From Pantoea sp. A4 (GTDB lineage Bacteria > Pseudomonadota > Gammaproteobacteria > Enterobacterales > Enterobacteriaceae): 64,000 nucleotides of DNA. The stretch covers positions 1 through 64,000 of the forward strand of contig NZ_ALXE01000025.1 in the NCBI RefSeq assembly GCF_000295955.2. The letters are read 5' to 3'. A program made the translations under genes and the position numbers. Shown here piece after piece: positions 1 through 14,065 of this stretch (within the stretch, counting starts at the first letter, position 1; each line of letters starts with the position of its first letter). Under the pieces are notes generated by a model. That model was not told the origin of the DNA. It made no database searches and worked only from the letters and a program-made list of their open reading frames with translations.

Positions 1-1172
1 ACACCGGCATTGCCACCTACGTCTGGATTATCTCCAACAAGAAAGCGCCTGAGCGTAAAGGCAAAGTACAACTGATTGATGGCACCAACCTGTGCGGAAA
101 AATGCGTAAATCTCTGGGTTCCAAGCGTAATCTGATGGGCGAAGACGACATCAAACTGATCACCCAGACCTTTGGTGAGTTTGAGGTGGTGGATGCCACA
201 ACTCTGGAAGAGTTGGGTCTGGAAAAAGCCGCCGAGCAAAAGTCTAACCGTGGCCGCCAGCCTGCTACCGCCAAAACCGAAGCGCCGAAAACCTTCGCCA
301 GCAAAATCTTTAACAGCACCGACTTTGGCTATCGCCGCCTAACCATTGAGCGTCCGCTGCGTTTATCTGCTCAGGTGACGGATGAGGCGATTGCGACTCT
401 GCGCTTCGCGCCGAAGCCGTTCAACGCGCCAATGGAACGTCTGTATGAAGAGTTTGCAGCCCAATGGCAAGTGGATAACTTTGGTGATTTTTCCGAACTG
501 GAAGCAGAAGCACGCGCCATCATTAAAGCCGAATTTGCTGAATTAAAAGAGAAACAAATTAAAGATCTGCTCGATAGCAAACTGTGGCTGGCGCAGCGCG
601 CCTTAATGGAAAAAGCACAGCAGATTCAAACTGCGTTGGGTACGCAGGCAGGTGGCAAAACGCAGGTGAGCAATGACTTTAACCAGTTCCAGTTGACCCT
701 GAAAGGGGCCATCAAAACCGCTGAGGTGAAGCTGGATGCAAAAGAGAATAAGCAGTTTATCGATGCCATCACCACGAAAAACCCGGATGCCGAGCCGGTG
801 GTGAAGAAGGTGTTGAAAGAAGCCGCCCAGCCGCTGTACGGAGCATTTGAGTATAAAGGCAAGGTTGTTGAGTTTGAACAGGACGGCGAGCTGCGTGATA
901 ACGAAAACGTGCCGCTGAATCCGGCAGAGTCCACCAGCGACCTGATTGAAAACTACTTTAAAGCGGAAGTGCTGCCGCATGTGAATGACGCGTGGATCAA
1001 CGCCGATAAGCGCGATGCGAAAGATAATGAGGTGGGGATTGTCGGCTACGAGATTCCGTTTAACCGTCATTTCTATATCTATCAGCCCCCGCGCCCGTTG
1101 GAAGAAATTGATGCCGATCTGGATGCGGTCAGCGCCGAGATTATGAAGCTGCTGCAGGAGGTACATTCCTGA
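1..1172 (+). CDS. hsdM: Type I restriction-modification DNA methyltransferase subunit HsdM (3' part)
   Basis: The gene enters from the left edge, in frame from base 3; about 389 codons are visible. The first visible residues (YVWIISNKKAPERKGKVQLI) match the conserved segment after the catalytic core of type I N6-adenine methyltransferases. The SAM-binding motif and NPPF active site must lie upstream and cannot be checked. HsdM pairs with HsdS to form the modification enzyme and joins HsdR in the restriction complex. The C-terminal half is rich in charged helices, as expected for the region contacting HsdS. The TGA stop overlaps the hsdS start by one base (TGATG), which indicates translational coupling. 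An internal ATG at 102 is not a start, because coding continues upstream. Confidence 0.93.
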   Translation, partial: TGIATYVWIISNKKAPERKGKVQLIDGTNLCGKMRKSLGSKRNLMGEDDIKLITQTFGEFEVVDATTLEELGLEKAAEQKSNRGRQPATAKTEAPKTFASKIFNSTDFGYRRLTIERPLRLSAQVTDEAIATLRFAPKPFNAPMERLYEEFAAQWQVDNFGDFSELEAEARAIIKAEFAELKEKQIKDLLDSKLWLAQRALMEKAQQIQTALGTQAGGKTQVSNDFNQFQLTLKGAIKTAEVKLDAKENKQFIDAITTKNPDAEPVVKKVLKEAAQPLYGAFEYKGKVVEFEQDGELRDNENVPLNPAESTSDLIENYFKAEVLPHVNDAWINADKRDAKDNEVGIVGYEIPFNRHFYIYQPPRPLEEIDADLDAVSAEIMKLLQEVHS

Positions 1173-2520
1173 TGGCTAAGTATAAGGCGTATCCGGAGTA
1201 TAAAGAATCTGGAGTTGAGTGGTTGGATAAACTTCCACTAAATTGGTCCACAGAAAAAACAAAAAGAATGTTTTCTTTAAAAAGAAACTTGGTTGGACAT
1301 CTATCTAGTTCTTTTCAACTTCTTTCATTAACTCTAAATGGGGTAGTCCCTCGCGATATATCTTCTGGAGAAGGGAAAATTCCTGCAAGTTTTGATACAT
1401 ACCAGTCAGTACAAGCCGGTGATTTGATATTTTGTTTATTTGATATTGATGAAACACCCAGGACTATCGGTCTTGCAGAACAGGATGGGATGATCACTGG
1501 TGCTTATAATGTGTATAGTTGCATGGATAAATGTTTACCAAACTATGCATATTATTATTTTTTACACATCGATTCATTTAAGGGGTTAAAGCCTTTTTAT
1601 ACTGGATTGAGAAAAGTTGTGAGAGCAGAAACATTCGGGTGTATTGAAATGCCGAATCCTTCACTTTCAGAACAAGAAAAGATTTGTATATTCCTCGATC
1701 ACGAAACCGCAAAAATCGATAACCTTATCGAGAAACAGAGTCAACTGATTGATATACTTAAAGAAAAACGACAGGCAGTGATTAGCTATGCCGTTACCAA
1801 AGGACTAAACCCTGATGTGCCGATGAAAGATTCTGGTGTTGAGTGGTTAGGGGAAGTGCCGGATCATTGGAACAAAATAAAGCTTAAACATATTACCATT
1901 CAAATAATTGATGCCGAACATAAAACCGCAGAATATTTTGATGATGGTGAATATTTAGTTTGTCGCACAACAAATGTAAAAAATGGGAAGCTTCATTTAG
2001 ATGGAGGTCTATATACAAACGCGGATACATATAAAAAATGGATAAAGAGAGGTAAGCCAGAAGCTGGGGATATTTTATTTACAAGGGAGGCTCCAGCTGG
2101 GGAAGCATGCGTTTACTCGGGCGAGATACCACTTTGCCTAGGGCAAAGGATGGTGTTGTTTAAGTTGGATCTAGCTCGTGTTATTCCTGAGTTTATTTTA
2201 TACTCTATTTACTCAGGTTTGTCTGATGACTTTGTAAAACAGTTATCACAAGGTAGTACTGTTTCACATTTTAATATGTCTGATATTCAGAATATACCTC
2301 TTTATGAGCCGCCATTCAGTGAACAGAAAGAGATAGAAAAATATCTAAAATATCATTTATCTAAACACGATGTTTTAATTTCATCTGTGCAAGATATGAT
2401 TTTCCTGATGCAAGAACGCCGTACCGCCCTTATCTCAGCCGCCGTCACCGGAAAAATCGACATCCGCGACTGGGTTGCCCCTGACAAGCAGGACATTCAG
2501 GAGCTACAGGAGGCCAACGC

Positions 2521-2524
<4 letters not shown>
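1172..2524 (+). CDS. hsdS: Type I restriction-modification specificity subunit HsdS
   Basis: This 450-residue protein shows the duplicated HsdS architecture. Each half opens with a similar motif (ESGVEWLDKLPLNW near residue 12; DSGVEWLGEVPDHW near residue 219), followed by a variable target recognition domain and a conserved helical spacer (LSEQEKICIFLDHETAKID; FSEQKEIEKYL). It determines the bipartite DNA sequence recognised by the M2S and R2M2S complexes. Both recognition domains are clearly more AT-rich than hsdM, hsdR and the spacers, a usual sign of domain exchange. The gene overlaps hsdR by four bases (ATGA). The recognition sequence cannot be predicted from the sequence alone. Confidence 0.95.
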
Positions 2525-5769
<3,245 letters not shown>

Positions 5770-6111
5770 TTGGTGTACTGATTTGGAGCAACAAGGCAGG
5801 TAATCACCGAGAACAGATGATGTGCCTGCTTTGTTCCTTCTCACTTGTTGAGTTAGTTGGGCTCATTAGTCGAGCTTAGCCAACATGAACGCCTTCATCC
5901 TGTTGCGAATTCTATTCTGGCCATCGAGGGATGAGAGGTTATGGGAGCCGATAGCAGATAATCCATTCGCTAATGAAAAAGAGGCGTAGCAAGCAACATT
6001 TCAGGACTGGGAGCAGCGACAAGAATCATGCTGGTTGAACCAAAAATCCGGAAGAGAAAAACTTAGGGGACAAAAAGGGGACACTTTTGCGACACTCCGT
6101 ACATCACCAAC
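5770..6111. other. Non-coding stretch between hsdR and ileX terminator
   Basis: No convincing coding frame is visible here. The last part carries a repetitive purine-rich stretch (GGGGACAAAAAGGGGACA at 6066-6083). In my recollection, similar sequence is common downstream of tRNA-associated integrase genes, but no integrase frame is present. It may be residue from the event that placed the hsd operon next to the tRNA. Confidence 0.4.
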
Positions 6112-6138
6112 AAAAAAGCCACCCATTAAGGTGGCTTT
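6112..6138 (-). terminator. Intrinsic terminator of ileX
   Basis: Read on the minus strand, a 9-bp perfect stem (AAAGCCACC/GGTGGCTTT) with a 6-base loop is followed by a run of six T. It lies about 27 bases past the tRNA 3' end and should end the tRNA transcript. Confidence 0.75.
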
Positions 6139-6164
6139 AATCTGCTGATTTCACAGCTAAATTT

Positions 6165-6240
6165 TGGTGGCCCCTGCTGGGCTTGAACCAGCGACCAAGC
6201 GATTATGAGTCGCCTGCTCTAACCACTGAGCTAAGGGGCC
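6165..6240 (-). tRNA. ileX: tRNA-Ile(CAU), minor isoacceptor
   Basis: The 76-base cloverleaf folds fully. The acceptor stem GGCCCCU pairs with AGGGGCC, the discriminator is A, and CCA is encoded. The anticodon stem is GGCGA/UCGCU with loop CUCAUAA, so the anticodon is CAU. The TψC stem is GCUGG/CCAGC. The sequence is nearly that of E. coli ileX, which also lies beside mug. The CAU anticodon should be converted to lysidine-AU by TilS to read AUA codons, which separates it from methionine tRNAs. The 3' end faces the hsd operon, consistent with use as an integration site. Confidence 0.93.
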
Positions 6241-6252
6241 AGCGGTGCGGGG

Positions 6253-6258
6253 ATTATA
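6253..6258 (-). promoter_or_regulatory. -10 element of the ileX promoter
   Basis: On the minus strand a consensus TATAAT lies about 12 bases before the tRNA 5' end. It is followed by a GC-rich discriminator (CCCCGC), typical of stringently controlled stable-RNA promoters. No good -35 hexamer was seen at the usual spacing. Confidence 0.6.
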
Positions 6259-6398
6259 AGGTATCTCTACCGGGTGATCCAGCCTTCGCCAGTTGATTGG
6301 TGAAAATAAGAACAATTCGTGAGTTATTGATCTCAAAACAAAAATCCCTTTCTGTTATTGATGATTGCCCAATCACTACGCAGTCATTGCTGGTTTTT

Positions 6399-6427
6399 GA
6401 GACAAGGCTGGTTTGCTGCCTTGTCTC
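6399..6427. repeat. 10-bp perfect inverted repeat downstream of the SDR gene
   Basis: GAGACAAGGC and GCCTTGTCTC flank a 9-base loop just beyond the SDR stop codon. On the SDR transcript the stem is followed by A residues rather than U, so it is not a classic intrinsic terminator. It could protect the 3' end or act with Rho. Confidence 0.45.
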
Positions 6428-6442
6428 CGCAGCGCTCAGGCT

Positions 6443-7225
6443 CTACAGATAGCGTGAAGCGGGCTTATTCAGGGAGATAAACGGCAGCAGCGCGCCACGG
6501 GCTTCATCCAGCTTCTGCCACAGCCCCATATCTTCCACGGAGGGGAGGGTAATCAGCTCGCCATTGTCCAGGCCGCGCAGTGCCGCAGCCACCAAATCAT
6601 CCACTTCCATCATCTTCTCTGCGGGGATATCGCTCATCGATTTTCCAGCACGATCAAAGATTTCGGTGCGGGTAAAGCCGGGTAGCACGGCCTGTAGGAC
6701 TACGCCGCTGCCTGACAGCTCACGATCCATATTGCGCGTCAGCGACAGCACATAGGCTTTACTGGCGTTATAGGCACCATTCATTGCCTCGTGTACCAGT
6801 GCGACCACAGAGGCGATGTTCACGATGGTGCCCCGTCCACGTGCGCGGAAGGCCTGCGCGGCGCTGTGGGCCAGTTCGGTTAGTGCAATGATGTTCAGCG
6901 ATAGCATGGTTTGCAGCGGCTGAATGTCGGCATCAGTAAACTCACCTTCTACCACCATGCCGGCATTGTTTACCAGCAGGGTGATGTCGTGGTTATCACG
7001 CAGTTCACGGGCCACTTTTGCCAGGTCATCCGCTTGAGTGAGATCCGCTGTCAGCACGCTGACGTCTACGCCGTGTGCCTCCCGCAGAGAGTGTGCCAGC
7101 TGGTTGAGGCGTGCTGCATCGCGCGCCACCAGAATCAGATTGCTGCCGCGCGCGGCCAGTTGTTTTGCGTAAGTAGCCCCAATACCGCTGGAGGCTCCGG
7201 TGATCAACGCCAGTTGTTGTGTCAT
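6443..7225 (-). CDS. SDR-family NAD(P)-dependent oxidoreductase
   Basis: This is a classical short-chain dehydrogenase of 260 residues. It has the cofactor motif TGASSGIG (residues 9-16), NNAG (86-89), and a catalytic set of N111, S139, Y152 and K156 (YNASK). The start at 7225 was chosen because the conserved N-terminal strand begins there and an AGGA ribosome site lies 8 bases upstream. A longer reading frame to 7435 would run through the operator region and into the TetR gene. The gene is divergent from a TetR regulator and three matching palindromes lie between them, so it is probably repressed by that regulator. The substrate is unknown. Confidence 0.88.
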   Translation of the reverse strand: MTQQLALITGASSGIGATYAKQLAARGSNLILVARDAARLNQLAHSLREAHGVDVSVLTADLTQADDLAKVARELRDNHDITLLVNNAGMVVEGEFTDADIQPLQTMLSLNIIALTELAHSAAQAFRARGRGTIVNIASVVALVHEAMNGAYNASKAYVLSLTRNMDRELSGSGVVLQAVLPGFTRTEIFDRAGKSMSDIPAEKMMEVDDLVAAALRGLDNGELITLPSVEDMGLWQKLDEARGALLPFISLNKPASRYL

Positions 7226-7240
7226 GGTCGGTTCCTGTAA

Positions 7241-7318
7241 ATGATGGTTGTCATATCTGATGCTCTTAATATGACGATCATCATATTTTTCGTCAAGCTG
7301 GTATATGATGATCGTAAT
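7241..7318. promoter_or_regulatory. Three operator-like palindromes between SDR and TetR genes
   Basis: Three related 14-base imperfect palindromes are present: ATGATGGTTGTCAT (7241-7254), ATGACGATCATCAT (7271-7284, the reverse complement of ATGATGATCGTCAT) and ATGATGATCGTAAT (7305-7318). The last two also form a larger inverted repeat with 13-bp perfect arms (7274-7286 and 7303-7315). Their position covers both divergent promoters. They are the likely binding sites of the adjacent TetR-family repressor, an inference from position and symmetry. Confidence 0.65.
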
Positions 7319-7357
7319 AATTACACTAATTGCCATTAACGATGAGCAGGATGAGAA

Positions 7358-7948
7358 ATGATGGAACAGCTGAGCCACAAAGCGCGTACGCGGCAGCGCA
7401 TACTGGATGAAGCCGCGGTGGTGATGCGCGAACACGGCACCGAAGGTATTGGCGTAGCGGCGCTGATGAAGCGGGCGGGTTTAACGCACGGCGGTTTCTA
7501 CGCGCACTTTGCTTCACGTGAAGCGCTGGTAGAAGCGGTGATTGCCGAAATGTTTGCCGATTCTGCTGCGCGTTTCGCGGCCATCACCAGTCTGAAAGAT
7601 CCCGCTGAGCGGCTGACCCAGCTCATCGATAACTATCTCTCGTTGCATCATCGCAACGCGCCGGGAGAGGGATGCCCCATGCCGGCTTTGGTGAGTGAGA
7701 TGGCCCATCTACCGCTGGAAGCACGCACGTTGTTTTCTCAGCGCCGTAATGCGGTGCAGCAGCTGCTGGCACAGGCACTGCATGAACTCAACCATCCTCA
7801 GGCGGATGAGGTCGCTGTCAGCATATTGGCGGAGATGGTCGGCGCAGTGGCATTGGCACGAGCTTGCCCGGATGAGGACGAAGCAGGTACCCTGTTGGCA
7901 GCCAGCCGCCGTGCGGTAAAACAGCGCGCGGGCCTGGAGGGCGCATGA
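7358..7948 (+). CDS. TetR/AcrR-family transcriptional regulator
   Basis: This 196-residue protein has an N-terminal helix-turn-helix typical of TetR regulators ([16 protein letters not shown] near residue 12, [20 protein letters not shown] near 37). A variable helical ligand-binding domain follows. It lies divergent to an SDR dehydrogenase and most likely represses it and itself through the palindromes in the intergenic region. The ligand is unknown. The stop codon overlaps the mug start by four bases (ATGA), so mug is probably translated from the same message, an unusual pairing for a repair gene. Confidence 0.88.
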   Translation: MMEQLSHKARTRQRILDEAAVVMREHGTEGIGVAALMKRAGLTHGGFYAHFASREALVEAVIAEMFADSAARFAAITSLKDPAERLTQLIDNYLSLHHRNAPGEGCPMPALVSEMAHLPLEARTLFSQRRNAVQQLLAQALHELNHPQADEVAVSILAEMVGAVALARACPDEDEAGTLLAASRRAVKQRAGLEGA

Positions 7949-8463
7949 TCGAACACGATATTCAGGACATCATCGCGCCGGATTTACAGGTGCTGTTCTG
8001 TGGTATCAATCCGGGTAAATCTTCGGCTCACACCGGTTTTCATTTTGCGCATCCCGGTAATCGCTTCTGGAAGGTGATTCATCAGGCGGGATTTACCCAG
8101 GAACAGCTCAAACCAGAGCAGGAACAGCGTCTGCTGGAAACCGGCTGCGGCATCACCATGCTGGTGGAGCGGCCCACGGTGCAGGCGAATGAGCTGGAGG
8201 GCGATGAGCTGCGTGATGGCGGGGTTCGCTTGCAGCAGAAAGTCTTGCAGTGGCAGCCGCGTGCGTTAGCGGTGCTGGGCAAAGATGCGTTCAGACGCGC
8301 TTTTGGGCAGCGCAAAGCGGAGTGGGGCAAACAAGCGGTGATGCTGGGCGAGACGGAAATTTGGGTGCTACCCAATCCCAGCGGGCTGAACCGGGCTTCG
8401 TTAGAAGAGATGGTATGGGATTACCAGAAGCTGTGGCTGGCGTTGCATTCGGAACAGCGCTAA
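7945..8463 (+). CDS. mug: G/U mismatch-specific DNA glycosylase Mug
   Basis: This 172-residue enzyme removes uracil and ethenocytosine mispaired with guanine. The active-site motif GINPGKSS (residues 19-26) and the intercalating loop near NPSGLNR (residues 140-146) are conserved, and the length fits the family (E. coli 168). The gene sits next to ileX and rpoD, as in E. coli. The start overlaps the stop of the upstream regulator gene. A shared terminator with rpoD follows. Confidence 0.94.
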   Translation: MIEHDIQDIIAPDLQVLFCGINPGKSSAHTGFHFAHPGNRFWKVIHQAGFTQEQLKPEQEQRLLETGCGITMLVERPTVQANELEGDELRDGGVRLQQKVLQWQPRALAVLGKDAFRRAFGQRKAEWGKQAVMLGETEIWVLPNPSGLNRASLEEMVWDYQKLWLALHSEQR

Positions 8464-8476
8464 GCGGCGCAAACAA

Positions 8477-8501
8477 AAATGGCCTCACAAGGAGGCCATT
8501 T
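8477..8501. terminator. Bidirectional terminator between mug and rpoD
   Basis: A perfect 10-bp stem (AAATGGCCTC/GAGGCCATTT) with a 5-base loop lies between the convergent genes. The A/T-rich stem ends give short U tracts in both directions. Confidence 0.7.
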
Positions 8502-8520
8502 ACACTCAACAAAGCAGCGA

Positions 8521-10365
8521 TTAGTCGTCGAGGAAGCTACGCAGCACTTCTGAACGGCTTGGGTGACGCAGTTTGCGCAGTGCTTTGGCTTCGATCTGAC
8601 GGATACGCTCACGCGTTACGTCAAACTGTTTGCCTACTTCTTCCAGCGTGTGGTCGGTGTTCATATCGATACCGAAACGCATACGCAGCACTTTTGCTTC
8701 ACGTGCAGTCAGGCCAGCCAGAACGTCGTGGGTGGCAGAACGCAGGCTCTCAGAGGTGGCAGAGTCCAGCGGCAGCTCCAGCGTGGTGTCTTCGATAAAA
8801 TCACCCAGATGTGAATCTTCATCATCACCAATCGGCGTCTCCATAGAGATCGGCTCTTTAGCGATTTTCAGCACCTTACGGATCTTATCTTCTGGCATCA
8901 GCATCCGCTCAGCCAGTTCTTCCGGCGATGGCTCACGGCCCATCTCTTGCAGCATCTGGCGCGAAATACGGTTGAGCTTGTTGATGGTCTCAATCATATG
9001 CACCGGAATACGGATGGTACGCGCCTGGTCAGCGATAGAGCGGGTGATAGCCTGACGGATCCACCAGGTTGCATAAGTTGAGAACTTATAACCACGGCGA
9101 TATTCAAACTTATCAACGGCTTTCATCAGGCCGATGTTACCTTCCTGAATCAGGTCGAGGAACTGCAGACCACGGTTGGTGTATTTCTTCGCGATAGAAA
9201 TAACCAGACGTAAGTTTGCTTCCACCATCTCTTTCTTCGCGCGACGTGCTTTCGCTTCACCAATCGACATGCGACGGTTGATGTCTTTTACCTGCTCGAT
9301 AGTCAAACCGGTTTCAGTTTCGATCTGAACCAGTTTCTGCAGGCAACGCTGAACGTCTTCTTCAACTTCTTTCAGTTTCTCTGACCAGGGTTTATTCATG
9401 GCCAGTGCCGCTTTGAACCAGCTCTCGCTGGTTTCATTACCGGTGAACAGGGTAATGAAGTTTTTCTTCGGCATTTTGCAGATTTCAATACACAGCTTCA
9501 TGATGATGCGTTCCTGAGTACGGACGCGCTCCATCATTTCACGCATATTGTTTACCAGGTAATCGAACTGCTTCGGTACCAGGCGGAACTGCTTGAAGAC
9601 ATCAGAGAGATTCTGAATTTCAGCTACGGCATCAGCGTGGCTGCGGCCTTTGCTCTTGATGACGTTACGAGTCTGTTCGTACTGCGTACGCAGCTCGACG
9701 AATTTTTCGCGTGCCAGCTCTGGGTCGATGCTGTTGTCATCGTCCGAGCTGTCGTCGTCGCCATCTTCATCTTCGTCTTCGTCGTCATCACGATCTTCTT
9801 CAGCCAGTTCTGAACCCACGTGGGTTGCAGTCGGGGCCAGATCTTCTTCAGCGTTAGGATCGACAAAACCGGTGATCAGGTCGGAAAGGCGTGATTCGCC
9901 CGCTTCCACTTTGTCATACTGATCCAGCAGGTATGTGATCGCTTCCGGGTATTCAGCAACAGAGCACTGGACCTGGTTAATACCGTCTTCGATGCGCTTC
10001 GCGATGTCGATTTCGCCTTCGCGCGTCAGCAGTTCAACGGTACCCATCTCACGCATATACATGCGCACAGGGTCAGTGGTGCGACCAATTTCAGATTCAA
10101 CGCTGGATAACACCTGAGCGGCGGCTTCCGCTGCATCTTCATCCGTATCGGTGCTGTTTTCATTCAGCATCAGATCGTCGGCATCAGGGGCTTCTTCAAC
10201 CACCTGAATACCCATGTCGTTAATCATCTGGATGATGTCTTCGATCTGATCGGAGTCGACGATATCTTCCGGCAGATGGTCATTGACCTCAGCATAGGTC
10301 AGATAGCCTTGCTCCTTACCACGAGTGACAAGAAGTTTGAGCTGTGACTGCGGGTTTTGCTCCAT
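8521..10365 (-). CDS. rpoD: RNA polymerase primary sigma factor RpoD (sigma-70)
   Basis: This 614-residue protein is one residue longer than E. coli sigma-70. Region 1.1 is at the N terminus, followed by region 1.2 ([16 protein letters not shown] near residue 97). The nonconserved region contains an acidic tract ([20 protein letters not shown] near residue 190). Regions 2.1-2.4 include [15 protein letters not shown], which recognises and melts the -10 element. Region 4.2 ends with the -35-binding helix ([18 protein letters not shown]). It is the last gene of the rpsU-dnaG-rpoD macromolecular synthesis operon. Confidence 0.98.
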   Translation of the reverse strand: MEQNPQSQLKLLVTRGKEQGYLTYAEVNDHLPEDIVDSDQIEDIIQMINDMGIQVVEEAPDADDLMLNENSTDTDEDAAEAAAQVLSSVESEIGRTTDPVRMYMREMGTVELLTREGEIDIAKRIEDGINQVQCSVAEYPEAITYLLDQYDKVEAGESRLSDLITGFVDPNAEEDLAPTATHVGSELAEEDRDDDEDEDEDGDDDSSDDDNSIDPELAREKFVELRTQYEQTRNVIKSKGRSHADAVAEIQNLSDVFKQFRLVPKQFDYLVNNMREMMERVRTQERIIMKLCIEICKMPKKNFITLFTGNETSESWFKAALAMNKPWSEKLKEVEEDVQRCLQKLVQIETETGLTIEQVKDINRRMSIGEAKARRAKKEMVEANLRLVISIAKKYTNRGLQFLDLIQEGNIGLMKAVDKFEYRRGYKFSTYATWWIRQAITRSIADQARTIRIPVHMIETINKLNRISRQMLQEMGREPSPEELAERMLMPEDKIRKVLKIAKEPISMETPIGDDEDSHLGDFIEDTTLELPLDSATSESLRSATHDVLAGLTAREAKVLRMRFGIDMNTDHTLEEVGKQFDVTRERIRQIEAKALRKLRHPSRSEVLRSFLDD

Positions 10366-10664
10366 AAGACGGTATCCACACTTCTGTTAATAAGATTGGT
10401 GTCGGTCGGCAGCAAGCCAACAATAGCAGTGGAAGGCGTTGATTCTTGCCGCGGCCTTCAAACGCGGCTGTGGGGTCTTCCCACTATATATCGGCACTCA
10501 AGCCGCTTAAATTTAATACAGCATGGCGGATTGTTCCGTCATCGCCGTTTTGCGGCAGCGCTCGCAAGTAAGTTAAACAACTAACAAGCCGCATCTGCCT
10601 TGTTCAGTTTGTCCGGTCTGACATAATGCCGTTTCCACGGGGTAGATGCCGAACAGACACAGAT

Positions 10665-12410
10665 CTATTTCTTTGCCAGAGCCTGGCTCAGCGCCCAGTA
10701 TTCACGGCGCTCTTCGGCACTCAGGCCCTGCGTTCGCTCCTGCGCCAGCAGCGTTTCAAGGCGTTGCTCAAGGGCGGAGTCATAAATACTGGCCAGCGAA
10801 TCCTGAAATACAGATTCTGCTTCCTCATCCACTATCATGTGGTCCCAGGTTGCCAGTGTTTCAAGCGTCTGAATAAAATTTGTTCCGCGATATAACTCTA
10901 GTAGCTGACCGGTGGTCAAGCCAGGGTTCTCGTTACATCTCACAACTAACTCTACAAACAGCGGTAAACCCGCCATTTTTGACTGCGTCAACCCATCCAG
11001 AGAAGGCACCAGTTCCGCCATCTGCGGATTCTGGACCAGTAACGCTACCACAACGCGCATCGTAGTCCGCTTTAACGCTGGCGCGGCCGACGGTTGATTG
11101 CTGGCGGCCTGCTTTGGCATCAGCTTATCTAACTGCGCATCATCCAGAATACCCAGCTTATTGCCTAACGTCTGACGCAGATAAATGCGTAGCGTTTCGC
11201 CGGGCACTTGCGTAATCAGCGGCAGAGCAAGGGCACTTAAACGCGCCTTACCATCACGCGAACTCAGATCAACCTGTGGCAGCAGCGTTTCAAATAAAAA
11301 CTCGGAGAGCGGCATTGCCTGCTCCATCCGCGCTTCAAACGCCGCTTTCCCCTCTTTACGCACCAGCGTATCGGGATCTTCGCCATCGGGTAAAAACATA
11401 AAGCGTAGCTGACGACCGTCATTCATGTAAGGCAATGCGGTTTCCAGCGCACGCCATGCTGCTTCTCTTCCGGCGCGGTCGCCGTCATAACAGCAAATGA
11501 CCTGCTCGGTCGTGCGGAACAGCAGTTGGATGTGTTCCGCCGTGGTCGAGGTTCCCAGTGAAGCAACGGCATAATCGACGCCAAACTGTGCCAGGGCCAC
11601 CACATCCATGTAACCTTCCACCACCAGCAAACGTGCTGGCTGAGGATGGCGTTGATGCGCTTCATACAGGCCGTAAAGCTGACGACCTTTATGGAAAATA
11701 GGGGTTTCTGGTGAGTTCAGGTATTTTGGCGTGTCGTTCGTCAGAACGCGTCCACCAAAACCAATCACCCGACCACGTTTATCGCGAATCGGGAACATTA
11801 CCCGCTCACGGAACCGGTCGTAGGTACGGCCTTTATCATTCGACACCAGCATCCCGGCTTCCATCAGCGATTCGCGATCTTCGCGCTGCTGACCAAAGCG
11901 TTTCAGGACGTTGTCCCAACCTGGCGGCGCGTAACCAATCGCAAAGTGACTAATCACTTCTTCGCTCAGCCCTCGATGGACGAGGTAATCACGCGCAGGC
12001 TGTGCCTGACTCTGTTGCAGGCTCTGCTGATAAAAACCATTGAGCTTGTCCATCAACTGATACAAGCTTTGACGCTGATGGCGCTCCATCTGGTTTGGAC
12101 CGTTACCCGCTTCATAGGGCACTTCCAGACCGTTCATGGTTGCCAGCTCTTCGACGCTCTCAACAAACTCCAGTCGATCGAAGTTCATCAGGAAATCGAT
12201 AGCGTTACCGTGTGCACCACAGCCAAAACAGTGATAAAACTGTTTATCGCCGTTCACGGTGAACGAAGGGGTTTTCTCATTATGGAATGGGCAGCACGCG
12301 TGGTAGTTCTTACCCTGCTTCTTCAGCTTAACGCGGGCATCGATAAGATCCACGATGTCCGTGCGGGCAAGTAAATCACTAATAAATACGCGTGGAATTC
12401 GTCCAGCCAT
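10665..12410 (-). CDS. dnaG: DNA primase DnaG
   Basis: The 581-residue primase makes RNA primers at the replication fork. The N-terminal zinc ribbon has its four ligands at C40, H43, C61 and C64. The catalytic TOPRIM region is visible as VVEGYMDVVALAQFG and the metal-binding CYDGDRAGREAA. The C-terminal part (from about residue 430) is the less conserved DnaB helicase-binding domain. It lies between rpsU and rpoD in the same direction, with about 300 bases between it and rpoD. An intrinsic-terminator-like hairpin precedes it and should lower its expression relative to rpsU. Confidence 0.97.
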   Translation of the reverse strand: MAGRIPRVFISDLLARTDIVDLIDARVKLKKQGKNYHACCPFHNEKTPSFTVNGDKQFYHCFGCGAHGNAIDFLMNFDRLEFVESVEELATMNGLEVPYEAGNGPNQMERHQRQSLYQLMDKLNGFYQQSLQQSQAQPARDYLVHRGLSEEVISHFAIGYAPPGWDNVLKRFGQQREDRESLMEAGMLVSNDKGRTYDRFRERVMFPIRDKRGRVIGFGGRVLTNDTPKYLNSPETPIFHKGRQLYGLYEAHQRHPQPARLLVVEGYMDVVALAQFGVDYAVASLGTSTTAEHIQLLFRTTEQVICCYDGDRAGREAAWRALETALPYMNDGRQLRFMFLPDGEDPDTLVRKEGKAAFEARMEQAMPLSEFLFETLLPQVDLSSRDGKARLSALALPLITQVPGETLRIYLRQTLGNKLGILDDAQLDKLMPKQAASNQPSAAPALKRTTMRVVVALLVQNPQMAELVPSLDGLTQSKMAGLPLFVELVVRCNENPGLTTGQLLELYRGTNFIQTLETLATWDHMIVDEEAESVFQDSLASIYDSALEQRLETLLAQERTQGLSAEERREYWALSQALAKK

Positions 12411-12444
12411 AAGCCCCGGATGTTCAGCTCATAAACGGCAATAA

Positions 12445-12471
12445 GCCGCGCTTCCTTTCGGAAAGCACGGC
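12445..12471 (-). terminator. Hairpin between rpsU and dnaG (attenuating terminator)
   Basis: On the minus strand GCCGTGCTTTCC pairs with GGAAGCGCGGC around a GAAA loop with one bulged T, followed by TTATT. It occupies the place of the partial terminator T1 of the E. coli rpsU-dnaG-rpoD operon, which gives high S21 and low primase expression. Confidence 0.65.
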
Positions 12472-12520
12472 CTCTTACTTTACTCGTTGCTGAAGACCAG
12501 GCTCCAGCCAGAGCAATAAC

Positions 12521-14029
<1,509 letters not shown>

Positions 14030-14040
14030 TGGTTGTTCCA

Positions 14041-14065
14041 GGCAAGCCGCGCGGTGCGGTTTGCC
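14041..14065 (+). terminator. Hairpin between tsaD and plsY
   Basis: GGCAAGCCGC and GCGGTTTGCC pair around a 5-base loop (one G-T pair) in the short gap between two convergent genes. Only a weak TTAAT tract follows on the plus strand. Confidence 0.45.

Noticed and set aside
6165-6240. Reading the CAU tRNA as elongator or initiator methionine tRNA
   Set aside because: The acceptor and D/T stem sequences match the ileX type nearly base for base, and the mug neighbourhood agrees.
7226-7435. Longer N-terminal extension of the SDR gene
   Set aside because: It would cover the operators and the start of the divergent TetR gene; the conserved SDR strand and ribosome site place the start at 7225.
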